This document shows, in pieces, positions 10,301 to 17,210 of a stretch of 64,000 bases of DNA (the stretch's first letter is position 1; each line of letters begins with the position of its first letter). Both the position numbers and the translations under genes were made by a program. This stretch comes from an uncultured Synechococcus sp. (GTDB lineage Bacteria; Cyanobacteriota; Cyanobacteriia; Phormidesmidales; Phormidesmidaceae). Below the pieces are notes generated by a model, which did not search any database, was not told the DNA's origin, and was given only the letters and a program-made list of their open reading frames with translations. The stretch lies in assembly GCA_937911865.1 (NCBI GenBank), contig CALDSK010000202.1, forward strand, positions 38,605 through 102,604, given 5' to 3'.

Positions 10301-10747
10301 CGCGGCTGAGTCGCTCAAGTCATCTACGTTAGTAGCCTTGAGATGAATAGTCCCAATAGGATACTTTTGACCGTCTGCAAATAGGGCAGTGACCGTTAAA
10401 TCAGCATCTGATTTCACCTCGGTAATTTGAATGTCGCCGCCAAACCCAAATTTAGCATCCTCTCCAGCGGCGCTTTCTAAATTAAAGGCTTTTGCCAAAC
10501 GAGGCCGCGACCTATCCACAGGAATCCTGTCAACAACAACCTCATCTATTGTCAGCTCAATCGCTTGGACAGCCGACTTACCCACGACCCAACCCGCTAC
10601 TGTTAGAATGCCATCAATTATCATCAGCCCTTCACTGGGCAACTCAATGTGATAACCATGAAACAAATCGGCATCGACTGCTCGCTTACGAATTGACGAA
10701 ACGATAAACTTGTCGATTTTTTCTACTGCCACAGTTGTCTGATTCAT
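7328..10747 (-). CDS. sulfotransferase / TPR / GT92-like glycosyltransferase fusion
   Basis: The protein has 1139 aa from the ATG at 10747; an in-frame GTG at 10789 adds 14 residues and cannot be excluded. Order of parts (approximate residues): GW[VI]xG beta module 31-138; PAPS-dependent sulfotransferase 150-405, with the 5'-phosphosulfate loop GAMKAATSAIYEY and the 3'-phosphate site LRDPVDRAISHYYH; TPRs 440-575; GT-A transferase resembling GT92/Glyco_tranf_2_4, 603-870, with CASVKNEAAYLLEW and a DADEF metal site near 695; a second beta module 935-1045; C-terminal TPRs to the end. One polypeptide thus carries sugar- and sulfate-transfer activities. It is the last gene of the 22944-to-7328 run, after a gap of about 75-115 bp. 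The substrate is unknown. Confidence 0.85.
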   Translation of the reverse strand: MNQTTVAVEKIDKFIVSSIRKRAVDADLFHGYHIELPSEGLMIIDGILTVAGWVVGKSAVQAIELTIDEVVVDRIPVDRSRPRLAKAFNLESAAGEDAKFGFGGDIQITEVKSDADLTVTALFADGQKYPIGTIHLKATNVDDLSDSAAKPDFIIVGAMKAATSAIYEYVTQHPKVIQRYPKELDFFSRPFNFKQGLPSYLSHFGAKLDVAQASNLIGEASPSYLFSAQSPERIKKSLPDVKLIFSLRDPVDRAISHYYHQAKRVKDEERAIEVAFGSSQIASAREIIEKVENGEMRPYALDGWDTARYLLNGYYAYGLRKWFQHFSKDQILVLNYHELESDPEHFIQTIFKFLDVDDYDVPNLNKVYANKYPEVSQALQDKIGEFYAPLNKELAEEFGIHFFSDAAFLDAAQPTLPTADLPVTETAQTPVVPQAALRNAAQMHEKNRDFLLATQAYEKLLLLLPNDAEVVAAIARLQLKLGNLETALQRSEQAAALSTDLPAWAYMTAGHTLRNLGKNERAVAEFKKAIALNSSLKVAHVAIAEISLLLQAWQDVKTHAQAALTLDDSLAETMSSYIERAAAAAAVPTQYSTAATKDSSRKKPYDLVICASVKNEAAYLLEWIAYYRALKVDHFLLYNNDSSDETTEILEALDKAGIVTHIKWPTRSGESPQISAYQDSVIRLKPQTEWVAFVDADEFIVPKHSDDLKSWLANYDDVDAIAINWKMFGSAGHTDITEGLVIEKFTACAKPDYSKNFIVKTIARVDCVEYVYAHMCKLTEGSRYVYPDHEVFAAKGGPGEHCDHSIVQINHYCTKSRVEWEVKRNKGSGSQKNRAVKRFESHFRGHDTNSEKDLSVLAFAEATRKEMEHLKSIASLSGVQSKIEADIQQISAVAALGNCVLEPDQDVEILDIIHSDTTGLIKSLSLEYKITAPILETVYSTNALVIEGWISGKAISSTTVQVSSQGQVIATEYVDNALAEKLAESRSGSPDRTSLTATSTQLEKRSFLVVLPLAGLSPRFELSIQLKTQKGRKIPFAAIRIDPLPVRKEIESYVDKGDTQGAITACENRLKFNPLYWQALKALGEIFLRQNRLEEAFDCFRQAYVISGRNSRLCHAIAVCLIKQQKIDEAVRYMEQTPI

Positions 10748-10863
10748 ATCGTCTAGTTCGCTTACGAAGGTTATCTGGTCAGCGGGCACTTAGCAGATGT
10801 ATTACAGGTCGAAGTGCTAAGGTAAAAAGGTCAAGGAGAAGAAATCGAAATAGTCGCAAAGGC

Positions 10864-13257
10864 TCAATCCATCGACCAGAAATCAAAACCTAAAAAGTCA
10901 TTTAGCGCTTTGTTGTGAGGCTCGTAGTACGCTTTCAGGTTATCAATCACACTATCTGGCACGCCTGAGTAATCGTTTGAAAACATTTGCTTCATCTCCA
11001 TTTCCTGACTATTCGGCAATCCTAAAAACGGCAGCAATTTGCTAGGTAACTCTTCAGGAAACTGTGCAAACCGGTGATAGTTAAGCAGCAGTATTTGCTC
11101 TTTAGGAAAGGCCCTGAACCATCGCTTTAAGAATGTTGCATAGTGACCGTTAAACAAATACCAGGTGGTGTCGTCACTACCTTGCTCTACCGGTACGGTA
11201 TTAGACTTTTCTAGCGCGCTAATTTCTTCAGTCGCCTGCGCAATAGCCGCTTGGTCAAACGCCTGCTCAATGCTTCTGGTCTCGCCCAGTTTCCAGGCAC
11301 AAGAATGATAATACTGAGAAATAGCTCTTTCTACTGGATCGCGCAAAGAGAAAATAATTTTACTCTCTGGGAAAAGTGCCTTCAGCCGAATGGGCGCTTT
11401 TACAGAAGGTAAATAGCCCGGACTAGCTTCACCTGAGAGCTGGTCGGTCACCAAGGTACCTTCTTTGAAAACGGCGAACAAAGACTGATACCAGTCAAAG
11501 CCTTTAGGAAAAGCTTCGCTGAAGAAATGGACCTCCTTAGGATGGCGCTCCATCACCTGTGGATGTTGCACCAGATAGTCGTAAATAGCAGTTGTAGCGG
11601 CCTTCATCGCCCCACCGATGATAAAGTCTGGGCCTAGCCCACGATTGAGCACAGTACTCGTTGGCTGGGCTATCAGGTGCAGCTGAGCAAAAGGAACTCT
11701 TTGCCCCTCTTCAAAAGAGGCAACTAGCTCTACAATTTGCTTGTCGTGAAAGGTCGGGATGTGAATGTTCTCGTTGAAGCCGACATTGCGGCCAATTTTT
11801 TTACGGTGAAACGTTACCGGAACAGTTTGTACGCAGTGACCGTCAACTACAATTTCCACTGACTTCGGGTCGGCGTTTCGTCCGGTGACCCAACCAGCTA
11901 GCTGAATGCCACTTTCCAGATAAAACTGTCCTACCAGTGGAAAGTCAATGTAGTCAGCCTTCAGCGTATCGGTAGGGTATTGCAGTGGCCTGATAGCTTT
12001 GATGACAACCCCGCTAGACTGCGCTTCTTTTGGGGTCAACGCAAGCGTAGCATCGCGGCCAGAAGTATCAAGAGTCGCGACCTCTAGATCAGCCGCGTCA
12101 GGTGATAGATTAGCGACCAGCTGGCCGTTTCGCGTCTCTCTGACCAGTCTTTCGAAAGTAGGGAAGATAGAAGAGAGATCGTAGTGCTCTCTGACCCTTT
12201 CTGGAATGCTGGCAAGCCAGCTAGGTTCATACAAACGAGTCCCACCTGCCTCTTTGATAATGACTTTATTGAGAAACTCAACGATTGAATCACAGTTGGA
12301 TTCGTTCGAGAGCGTGTATCCCCACCGGTCTAAAACAAAACGACTACCGCCTGTCTTAGTAAAGCAGACAACTTGTTTTCCTAAAATCAACGCCTCAAAG
12401 ACAACTAGAGGATTGGGATCTTCTCTAGAGGTCAAGATCATCATCTCAGCGAGATTCAGATAGAAGTAGGGGTTTTCTACCTCGTCGGTAATAAAAAAAT
12501 TAGGGAGCGCATCATCAAAAAAAGTCTGCTTGAGCGGATTACCGCTCTGATTATGGAAGCGCCCAATCCAGAGGAACTGAATGTCTGGTAGTACTTTAGC
12601 AACCTCAAAAAAGATGTCAACACCTTTTCGGGGCGATGCACTGCCACAGCCGCAAATGGTTAGCTTGTCGGGATTTAGGCGCTGACCGTTAGCATTTTTT
12701 GGCAGGGGCTGCTTTTTTTGAGCTCTAGCAACAATATCGTCGCACTCAAAGAAATTTTCTAAAATCACCGACCGCTTGGGGCGCGTCGGGAAAAAGGCTT
12801 TAACGTCTCGCTCTACGTCTTTCGATACGTTTATAAGCAGGTCCACATAGTCCATCACATCTAAGCTGACGCAACCGGTTCTCAGACCGCTGTAGAGCGC
12901 ATCTTTCATCTCGTGCATATGAAAGATGTTGCTGATTTTGAGCATCCTAGCTGCAATCAGCCATTCGGCAGTCTCAACAGAATTGGCATAGACAACCTCT
13001 GGCATTTCTTTCTCTAGAAAGAGCCGAGCCATTTCTACTTTCTCCTCGAAAGAGAAGTCGTAGTTGCCGTAGGCAGTATCAGTATTATGACCAACGATAG
13101 TATTGGCAGGATCTCGCAGCATCTCTTGGAACAGCGGACCATCTTCTTTAGTCACCAGCGTGACATCATGCTGCTTAGAGAACTCCTTGGCAATCTGAAA
13201 AATGACCTTTGGTGCGCCAGTTAACGTAGCGTTGTGGGAGACAAATAAGAGTTTCAT
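10864..13257 (-). CDS. GT4 glycosyltransferase / beta module / sulfotransferase fusion
   Basis: The protein has 797 aa. Residues 1 to about 380 are a GT-B family 4 transferase (FVSHNATLTGAPKV; CGSASPRKGVDIFFEVAKVL; EDPNPLVVFEALILGKQVV at the donor site). Residues 437-530 are the unnamed beta module (GIQLAGWVTGR, VPFAQLHLIA). Residues 543-797 are a sulfotransferase with the phosphosulfate loop GGAMKAATTAIYDY and the 3'-phosphate site LRDPVERAISQYYH. It is a close paralogue of the N-terminal half of the next gene. The ATG at 13257 has a good AGGAG RBS that overlaps the stop region of the upstream gene, so the two are translationally coupled. The likely job is adding a sugar and then sulfating the same glycan. 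Confidence 0.87.
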   Translation of the reverse strand: MKLLFVSHNATLTGAPKVIFQIAKEFSKQHDVTLVTKEDGPLFQEMLRDPANTIVGHNTDTAYGNYDFSFEEKVEMARLFLEKEMPEVVYANSVETAEWLIAARMLKISNIFHMHEMKDALYSGLRTGCVSLDVMDYVDLLINVSKDVERDVKAFFPTRPKRSVILENFFECDDIVARAQKKQPLPKNANGQRLNPDKLTICGCGSASPRKGVDIFFEVAKVLPDIQFLWIGRFHNQSGNPLKQTFFDDALPNFFITDEVENPYFYLNLAEMMILTSREDPNPLVVFEALILGKQVVCFTKTGGSRFVLDRWGYTLSNESNCDSIVEFLNKVIIKEAGGTRLYEPSWLASIPERVREHYDLSSIFPTFERLVRETRNGQLVANLSPDAADLEVATLDTSGRDATLALTPKEAQSSGVVIKAIRPLQYPTDTLKADYIDFPLVGQFYLESGIQLAGWVTGRNADPKSVEIVVDGHCVQTVPVTFHRKKIGRNVGFNENIHIPTFHDKQIVELVASFEEGQRVPFAQLHLIAQPTSTVLNRGLGPDFIIGGAMKAATTAIYDYLVQHPQVMERHPKEVHFFSEAFPKGFDWYQSLFAVFKEGTLVTDQLSGEASPGYLPSVKAPIRLKALFPESKIIFSLRDPVERAISQYYHSCAWKLGETRSIEQAFDQAAIAQATEEISALEKSNTVPVEQGSDDTTWYLFNGHYATFLKRWFRAFPKEQILLLNYHRFAQFPEELPSKLLPFLGLPNSQEMEMKQMFSNDYSGVPDSVIDNLKAYYEPHNKALNDFLGFDFWSMD

Positions 13258-13259
13258 GG

Positions 13260-15812
13260 TTACTCCTGCCAGTAGAATTTTATGTGCTGGCTACTGGCAT
13301 TGCTAGCCAACAGGCGGAGCATAGTATTCTCAAGGTGCTTGCTCGTAGGATAAAGCGTACTGTTCGTATATTCGTCTTTAGCAGCCTTGGACTGTTGCCA
13401 CTGTTTCACCCTGTTAAAGACCGGCTGTATCAAACTTGTTTTAACCATCATCATCGGACCTGGAATATATTCACTGTTACGATGTTCTGGCGAAACACCT
13501 AGCTCGTCTAACATTTGAAAGTAAGTTTGATCCATCTCAGAGAAGTTAGACTCCTCTCCGCCGTGAGATGAAATTAGTCCAACCGATCCGTTACTTCTTA
13601 AAATATCTAGATTCTCTTGCAGACGCTCTAATGAACCGAGCAGAGCACTCAAGGTCTCCTTTCTATGGTTTGTAGCTTGCTTAGAGTCAGAATCTGTATC
13701 TTTATTAGCGTGAATCAAAGTCAATACGTCGTATTGATCCCACTGTAGCTGGTCCATCAGGCTCAGATACTGTTCTACTCTGTTGTTCTCTTGTTGCGCA
13801 ATTAACAGTCGGCAATCCGGAAAACTCAGACAAATTTGCTCATGAACTTCGGGTGTCCAAAGATGGCTATCTAAACTAACAAACAAATCGTGTGGCGCTA
13901 TCGATAGGCTTTCAATAGCGTTGAGCGAGTCTATCCAAAGCTCCAGTGAGGAGATACTCACCAGCGCTGCCATTTTACTATTGGTAATAGCAATAGCCGC
14001 ATCTTCTTGCTCTGCAACTCTGTCTAGCCGCTTGCCAGAGTAGTATAGCTGGTCAAAGGAATAGTAGCGGCCTTCAGCTTGTCCATGTTTGAGGAAGTGA
14101 GTGATCGCAGCGTATTTATTGTCGCCGTAGCCCTCTTTTAGATCAGGGTTGATTTCAAGGTATTCTGAATACGAAAAATTACTTGGCAGGTTGGCATCAT
14201 CGACGCCCATCTGCTCATACAGAGCAGCAACACAAGAGACTCTGCCTTCTTTTTGTCCGTATTCTGCCCAGTGTCGAAAAGCATCTTCATAACAGGACAA
14301 AAAAGAAAGATCTGAATAGTAAGTAATATAGAATTTCCAATCAAAGGCGTTTTCTCTGACAACTTTTGTATCAAGAGCAGGTTCTTCTGTGGGAACGTTG
14401 CCTCTGGCGTAGCTGCGAAAGGTTGCGGCCCGCTCGAACTCGCCCTGCCGCTCTAGCGCATGGCTTAGGAGCAGATAAAGTCTAGCGTCATTGGGCTGTA
14501 GCTCAATAGCGCTGTAGTAACTCTCTAAGTCGTCTGGTGCTAGGTCTATCGCTCTCATGTACAAATCCAATGCCTTCTCCCGGCTTTGCTTTGCTCTTAC
14601 GCTGAGGAGATTAGCCAGTAGCTTTTGGCCCTGCGCACCGTTAGGGTAAAGCTTCGTACATTGACGGGCGATCGCAATTGCGCCTTCAAAATCAGAAGCA
14701 TGCTTTAGCAAACTATTTCCCAGCGTTGTATACACCCACTCTGGCTGCTGAGGGTCTAACTCAATCGCTTTGCGGTAGCGCTCTATGGTTTCAGAGACAT
14801 TACCTTGCTTCTCCTGGTCCGCACCAATCGCCCGATGGGCTTCTGCATTTTGAGGATGTAGCTCAGCGCAGGCAATATGAAGCTTTAGCGCATCTTCTAC
14901 CTGCCCCTGTCTCAATAGAAAGCGACCCAGCACCAGATAGGCCCAAGCAGGCTGATTTTTATCTAGCTCGATTGCTCGTCGATAGCTATCGGCCTGCGCT
15001 TTAAAGTCTCCGATTCTTTCTTGAATCGCACCAACTTCTAAGTAGAGAACCGCTTCGTTAGGATAAAGTGCGATCGCCTGCTGATAAATCTCAACTGCTT
15101 TAATTAGATAGCCCTCATCGCACAGGTCTCTAGCCGAGCGCAAATACTCTTCTAGTGAGATAGTCTCAGGTTCTTGAGGCCGAGTAGGGACCGATAGTGT
15201 TTTGTCTTTGTCAGCTATTGCCACGGGCAGCGGCGGCGCATATATTGTCTTAGATAGCTCCGGAAAAACAGAGGTTGCTTTTTCATAAACTGCGTTGGCC
15301 CGGTCGTATTGACCGTGCTTAGAAAGCAGAGAAACCAGGGTCGTAAAAACCCATATCGGCTGGTCTTTCGCGTCAAGTGCGATCGCTTTCTCATAGCTCT
15401 CGATCTCGCCGAGTTCGTCGCCCTGTCGTTCCAGGCAAAACCCTAGCCAGCGATAGGCTTCGGCGCTATCTGCATAAATTTGAATGGTCTGTCTGTAAAC
15501 GGTAATTGCCTCTTCCCAGTGGCCCTGATTTTGTAGCCTTTGCCCCAATACCAGATACACCCAGCTGGGCTGAAATGAATTGAGCCGAATCGCTTCTCGG
15601 TAGCTTTCAATTTGAGCATTCAAGTGCCCTTGATGCTCTTGAACAAGACCTAATAAACGAAAGATATCTGGACTGTTGGGCATCGACTTAATAGCCTGAT
15701 GACAGGCATCAGCTGCCCTGTCAAAAGCATTTTCTTTGATAAGTTCTTCAACAGTGCGAATTTGAGTTCTCAAATCGTGAGGCTCTGCGGTAGTAAGTAC
15801 GCTGGTATTCAT
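13260..15812 (-). CDS. TPR protein with rhamnan synthesis protein F-like C-terminus
   Basis: The protein has 850 aa. Residues 1 to about 455 are tandem TPRs in two blocks split by a linker near 200. Residues of roughly 490-595 hold two copies of a motif common in cyanobacterial and proteobacterial surface-glycan enzymes, an aromatic-rich YL..NPDL..(G)..A..HFL.HGQ.EGR pattern. Residues of roughly 625-850 resemble RgpF-type glycosyltransferases: LFVSLDSHLW, a WDQYDVLTLIHANKD segment, ETLSALLGSLERL, GSVGLISSHGG and YIPGPMMMVKTSLIQPVF. It precedes the GT4-sulfotransferase gene by 2 bp in one operon. The TPR part probably scaffolds the other enzymes; rhamnose as donor is only a family-level guess. 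Confidence 0.8.
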   Translation of the reverse strand: MNTSVLTTAEPHDLRTQIRTVEELIKENAFDRAADACHQAIKSMPNSPDIFRLLGLVQEHQGHLNAQIESYREAIRLNSFQPSWVYLVLGQRLQNQGHWEEAITVYRQTIQIYADSAEAYRWLGFCLERQGDELGEIESYEKAIALDAKDQPIWVFTTLVSLLSKHGQYDRANAVYEKATSVFPELSKTIYAPPLPVAIADKDKTLSVPTRPQEPETISLEEYLRSARDLCDEGYLIKAVEIYQQAIALYPNEAVLYLEVGAIQERIGDFKAQADSYRRAIELDKNQPAWAYLVLGRFLLRQGQVEDALKLHIACAELHPQNAEAHRAIGADQEKQGNVSETIERYRKAIELDPQQPEWVYTTLGNSLLKHASDFEGAIAIARQCTKLYPNGAQGQKLLANLLSVRAKQSREKALDLYMRAIDLAPDDLESYYSAIELQPNDARLYLLLSHALERQGEFERAATFRSYARGNVPTEEPALDTKVVRENAFDWKFYITYYSDLSFLSCYEDAFRHWAEYGQKEGRVSCVAALYEQMGVDDANLPSNFSYSEYLEINPDLKEGYGDNKYAAITHFLKHGQAEGRYYSFDQLYYSGKRLDRVAEQEDAAIAITNSKMAALVSISSLELWIDSLNAIESLSIAPHDLFVSLDSHLWTPEVHEQICLSFPDCRLLIAQQENNRVEQYLSLMDQLQWDQYDVLTLIHANKDTDSDSKQATNHRKETLSALLGSLERLQENLDILRSNGSVGLISSHGGEESNFSEMDQTYFQMLDELGVSPEHRNSEYIPGPMMMVKTSLIQPVFNRVKQWQQSKAAKDEYTNSTLYPTSKHLENTMLRLLASNASSQHIKFYWQE
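13263..13267 (-). promoter_or_regulatory. ribosome binding site overlapping upstream stop
   Basis: AGGAG on the minus strand precedes the ATG at 13257 by 5 bp and abuts the TAA stop (13260-13262) of the upstream TPR/RgpF-like gene. This indicates translational coupling. Confidence 0.6.
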
Positions 15813-15899
15813 AGTTCAAAGACTAAAAACAGGGGCAATGCTTTGACGAGGCGAGTCAGAAACGGCGAGTCAGGGACTAAGTCAGATTCAGTCATCAGT

Positions 15900-15929
15900 T
15901 AAGTAGGAACGGAACTAAGTAGGAACGGA
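15900..15929. repeat. 14-bp direct repeat (2 copies, period 16)
   Basis: TAAGTAGGAACGGA occurs at 15900-15913 and 15916-15929 in the 274-bp gap between two operon genes. It is one of several local tandem duplications in gaps of this window. Confidence 0.8.
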
Positions 15930-16086
15930 TCGGACATAGCATGGACCCAAAACAACACCAATGGCAGATAAAGAGAGAGCTGCTCTTTAACCATTGAGGT
16001 CGCAGACCATGGAGGTTGTAGGCAACACTGATTAGACAAGCGAGCCAGGAGAGTCAGATCAGACAAAGGAGAACAGCTGCGGTTGG

Positions 16087-17178
16087 CTAGTCGCTTCTGG
16101 CGCGATCTAGCTGATCGGCAATCGCGCGTTCATCTTGAGCTTTCTCTAGATCGCCAAATTTCGCAAAGATTCTACTCAACTGACGGTGAGAAGCTGTTAG
16201 GTCTGGGTTAAGGTCAGTTGCTCTTTGATAAGCGAGAACAGCGGCTTCTTCTTCTTGGTTCCAAAACAATGCGTTCCCTAGGCAGTGATGAGACCAGCAG
16301 AAGCTAGGGTTGAGTTCAATACTGGTTTGAATCGCTTGAATTGCCTCTGGAATATCGCCAGTCTTCAGCAACTTCTCTCCTTTTGCAAAATACTCTAGAT
16401 AGCGCTCATCAATCTGCTCTACGCCATCTACTGGCAGTTCTAACGAATAGTCAAAGTTGTCAAAATCTTTTTGATAGACTTTTTTGACTAAACTTACGGC
16501 GACTTCCGTGTAGAAATGAGGGAGTCTCGCGTCAGCCTGAGTAGAATGAGGAGAGTACCTTTTAACTGTTCTATCGCCAACCTCTGAATCAGAATATATT
16601 TTTTTGAGAACTTTCTCTAAATCGACCGATAAATTCTCAAAACGACCTATAAAATCGTACTCAATCAAATCAGACATTAGCTGATACGACTGGGGTCTCC
16701 AGTGATGATCCATTTCATGGATAGGCGTTTCACTCACACAGGTTAGGAAAGTTTCGAAAGAGATGTCCGTATCAGAGGATACATTCAACCTTTTTGCTAT
16801 TTTTTCTCTCTCAGCACTTTCTTTTTTAATCTTGTCTAAGTAGGCAGAAAGAGCCCTGGTGTAGGGGTTGCGGACAAATGCAAATTTCAAAATATGAGCG
16901 TCTTTCAACATCTCGCAAAAGTTATCTAAGCCAATATCATCAGGAGAAAGAAGAGGAGATTCTGGCTTTTTATGTACGTTCCTAACAACTGGCATAGGCG
17001 GCAGGCCAAGCACTTCTGTTTCAAGATCCTGCAGCGTTCTTTTTATGGTTGAGCAGGCGACTTTTGCCGTCTCAATATAGATAAAGGAACTCTTCTCGGA
17101 GATGTTGACTGAGTAGTTAAACGCAGCTTTTGGCAGGTATTTATAGCTTTTTTTAATTTTTTCGGTGAGAGTAGTCAT
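16087..17178 (-). CDS. sulfotransferase family 2-like protein with C-terminal TPRs
   Basis: The protein has 363 aa. Residues 30-245 resemble Sulfotransfer_2 (carbohydrate sulfotransferases of the HNK-1/chondroitin type): the phosphosulfate loop IETAKVACSTIKR at 35-47, the 3'-phosphate site FVRNPYTRALSAY at 101-113, then DHHWRPQ and YDFIGRFENL, which are typical of this family. Residues of roughly 265-350 are two or three TPRs (WSHHCLGNALFWNQ). It belongs to a different sulfotransferase subgroup from the three others in the locus, so it probably acts on a different acceptor position. It lies 32 bp after the GT2-GT4 gene in the same orientation. PAPS dependence follows from the family. Confidence 0.85.
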   Translation of the reverse strand: MTTLTEKIKKSYKYLPKAAFNYSVNISEKSSFIYIETAKVACSTIKRTLQDLETEVLGLPPMPVVRNVHKKPESPLLSPDDIGLDNFCEMLKDAHILKFAFVRNPYTRALSAYLDKIKKESAEREKIAKRLNVSSDTDISFETFLTCVSETPIHEMDHHWRPQSYQLMSDLIEYDFIGRFENLSVDLEKVLKKIYSDSEVGDRTVKRYSPHSTQADARLPHFYTEVAVSLVKKVYQKDFDNFDYSLELPVDGVEQIDERYLEYFAKGEKLLKTGDIPEAIQAIQTSIELNPSFCWSHHCLGNALFWNQEEEAAVLAYQRATDLNPDLTASHRQLSRIFAKFGDLEKAQDERAIADQLDRARSD

Positions 17179-17210
17179 TTATAGAGAGGGTTGGCGACAG
17201 TTGTTCAATT

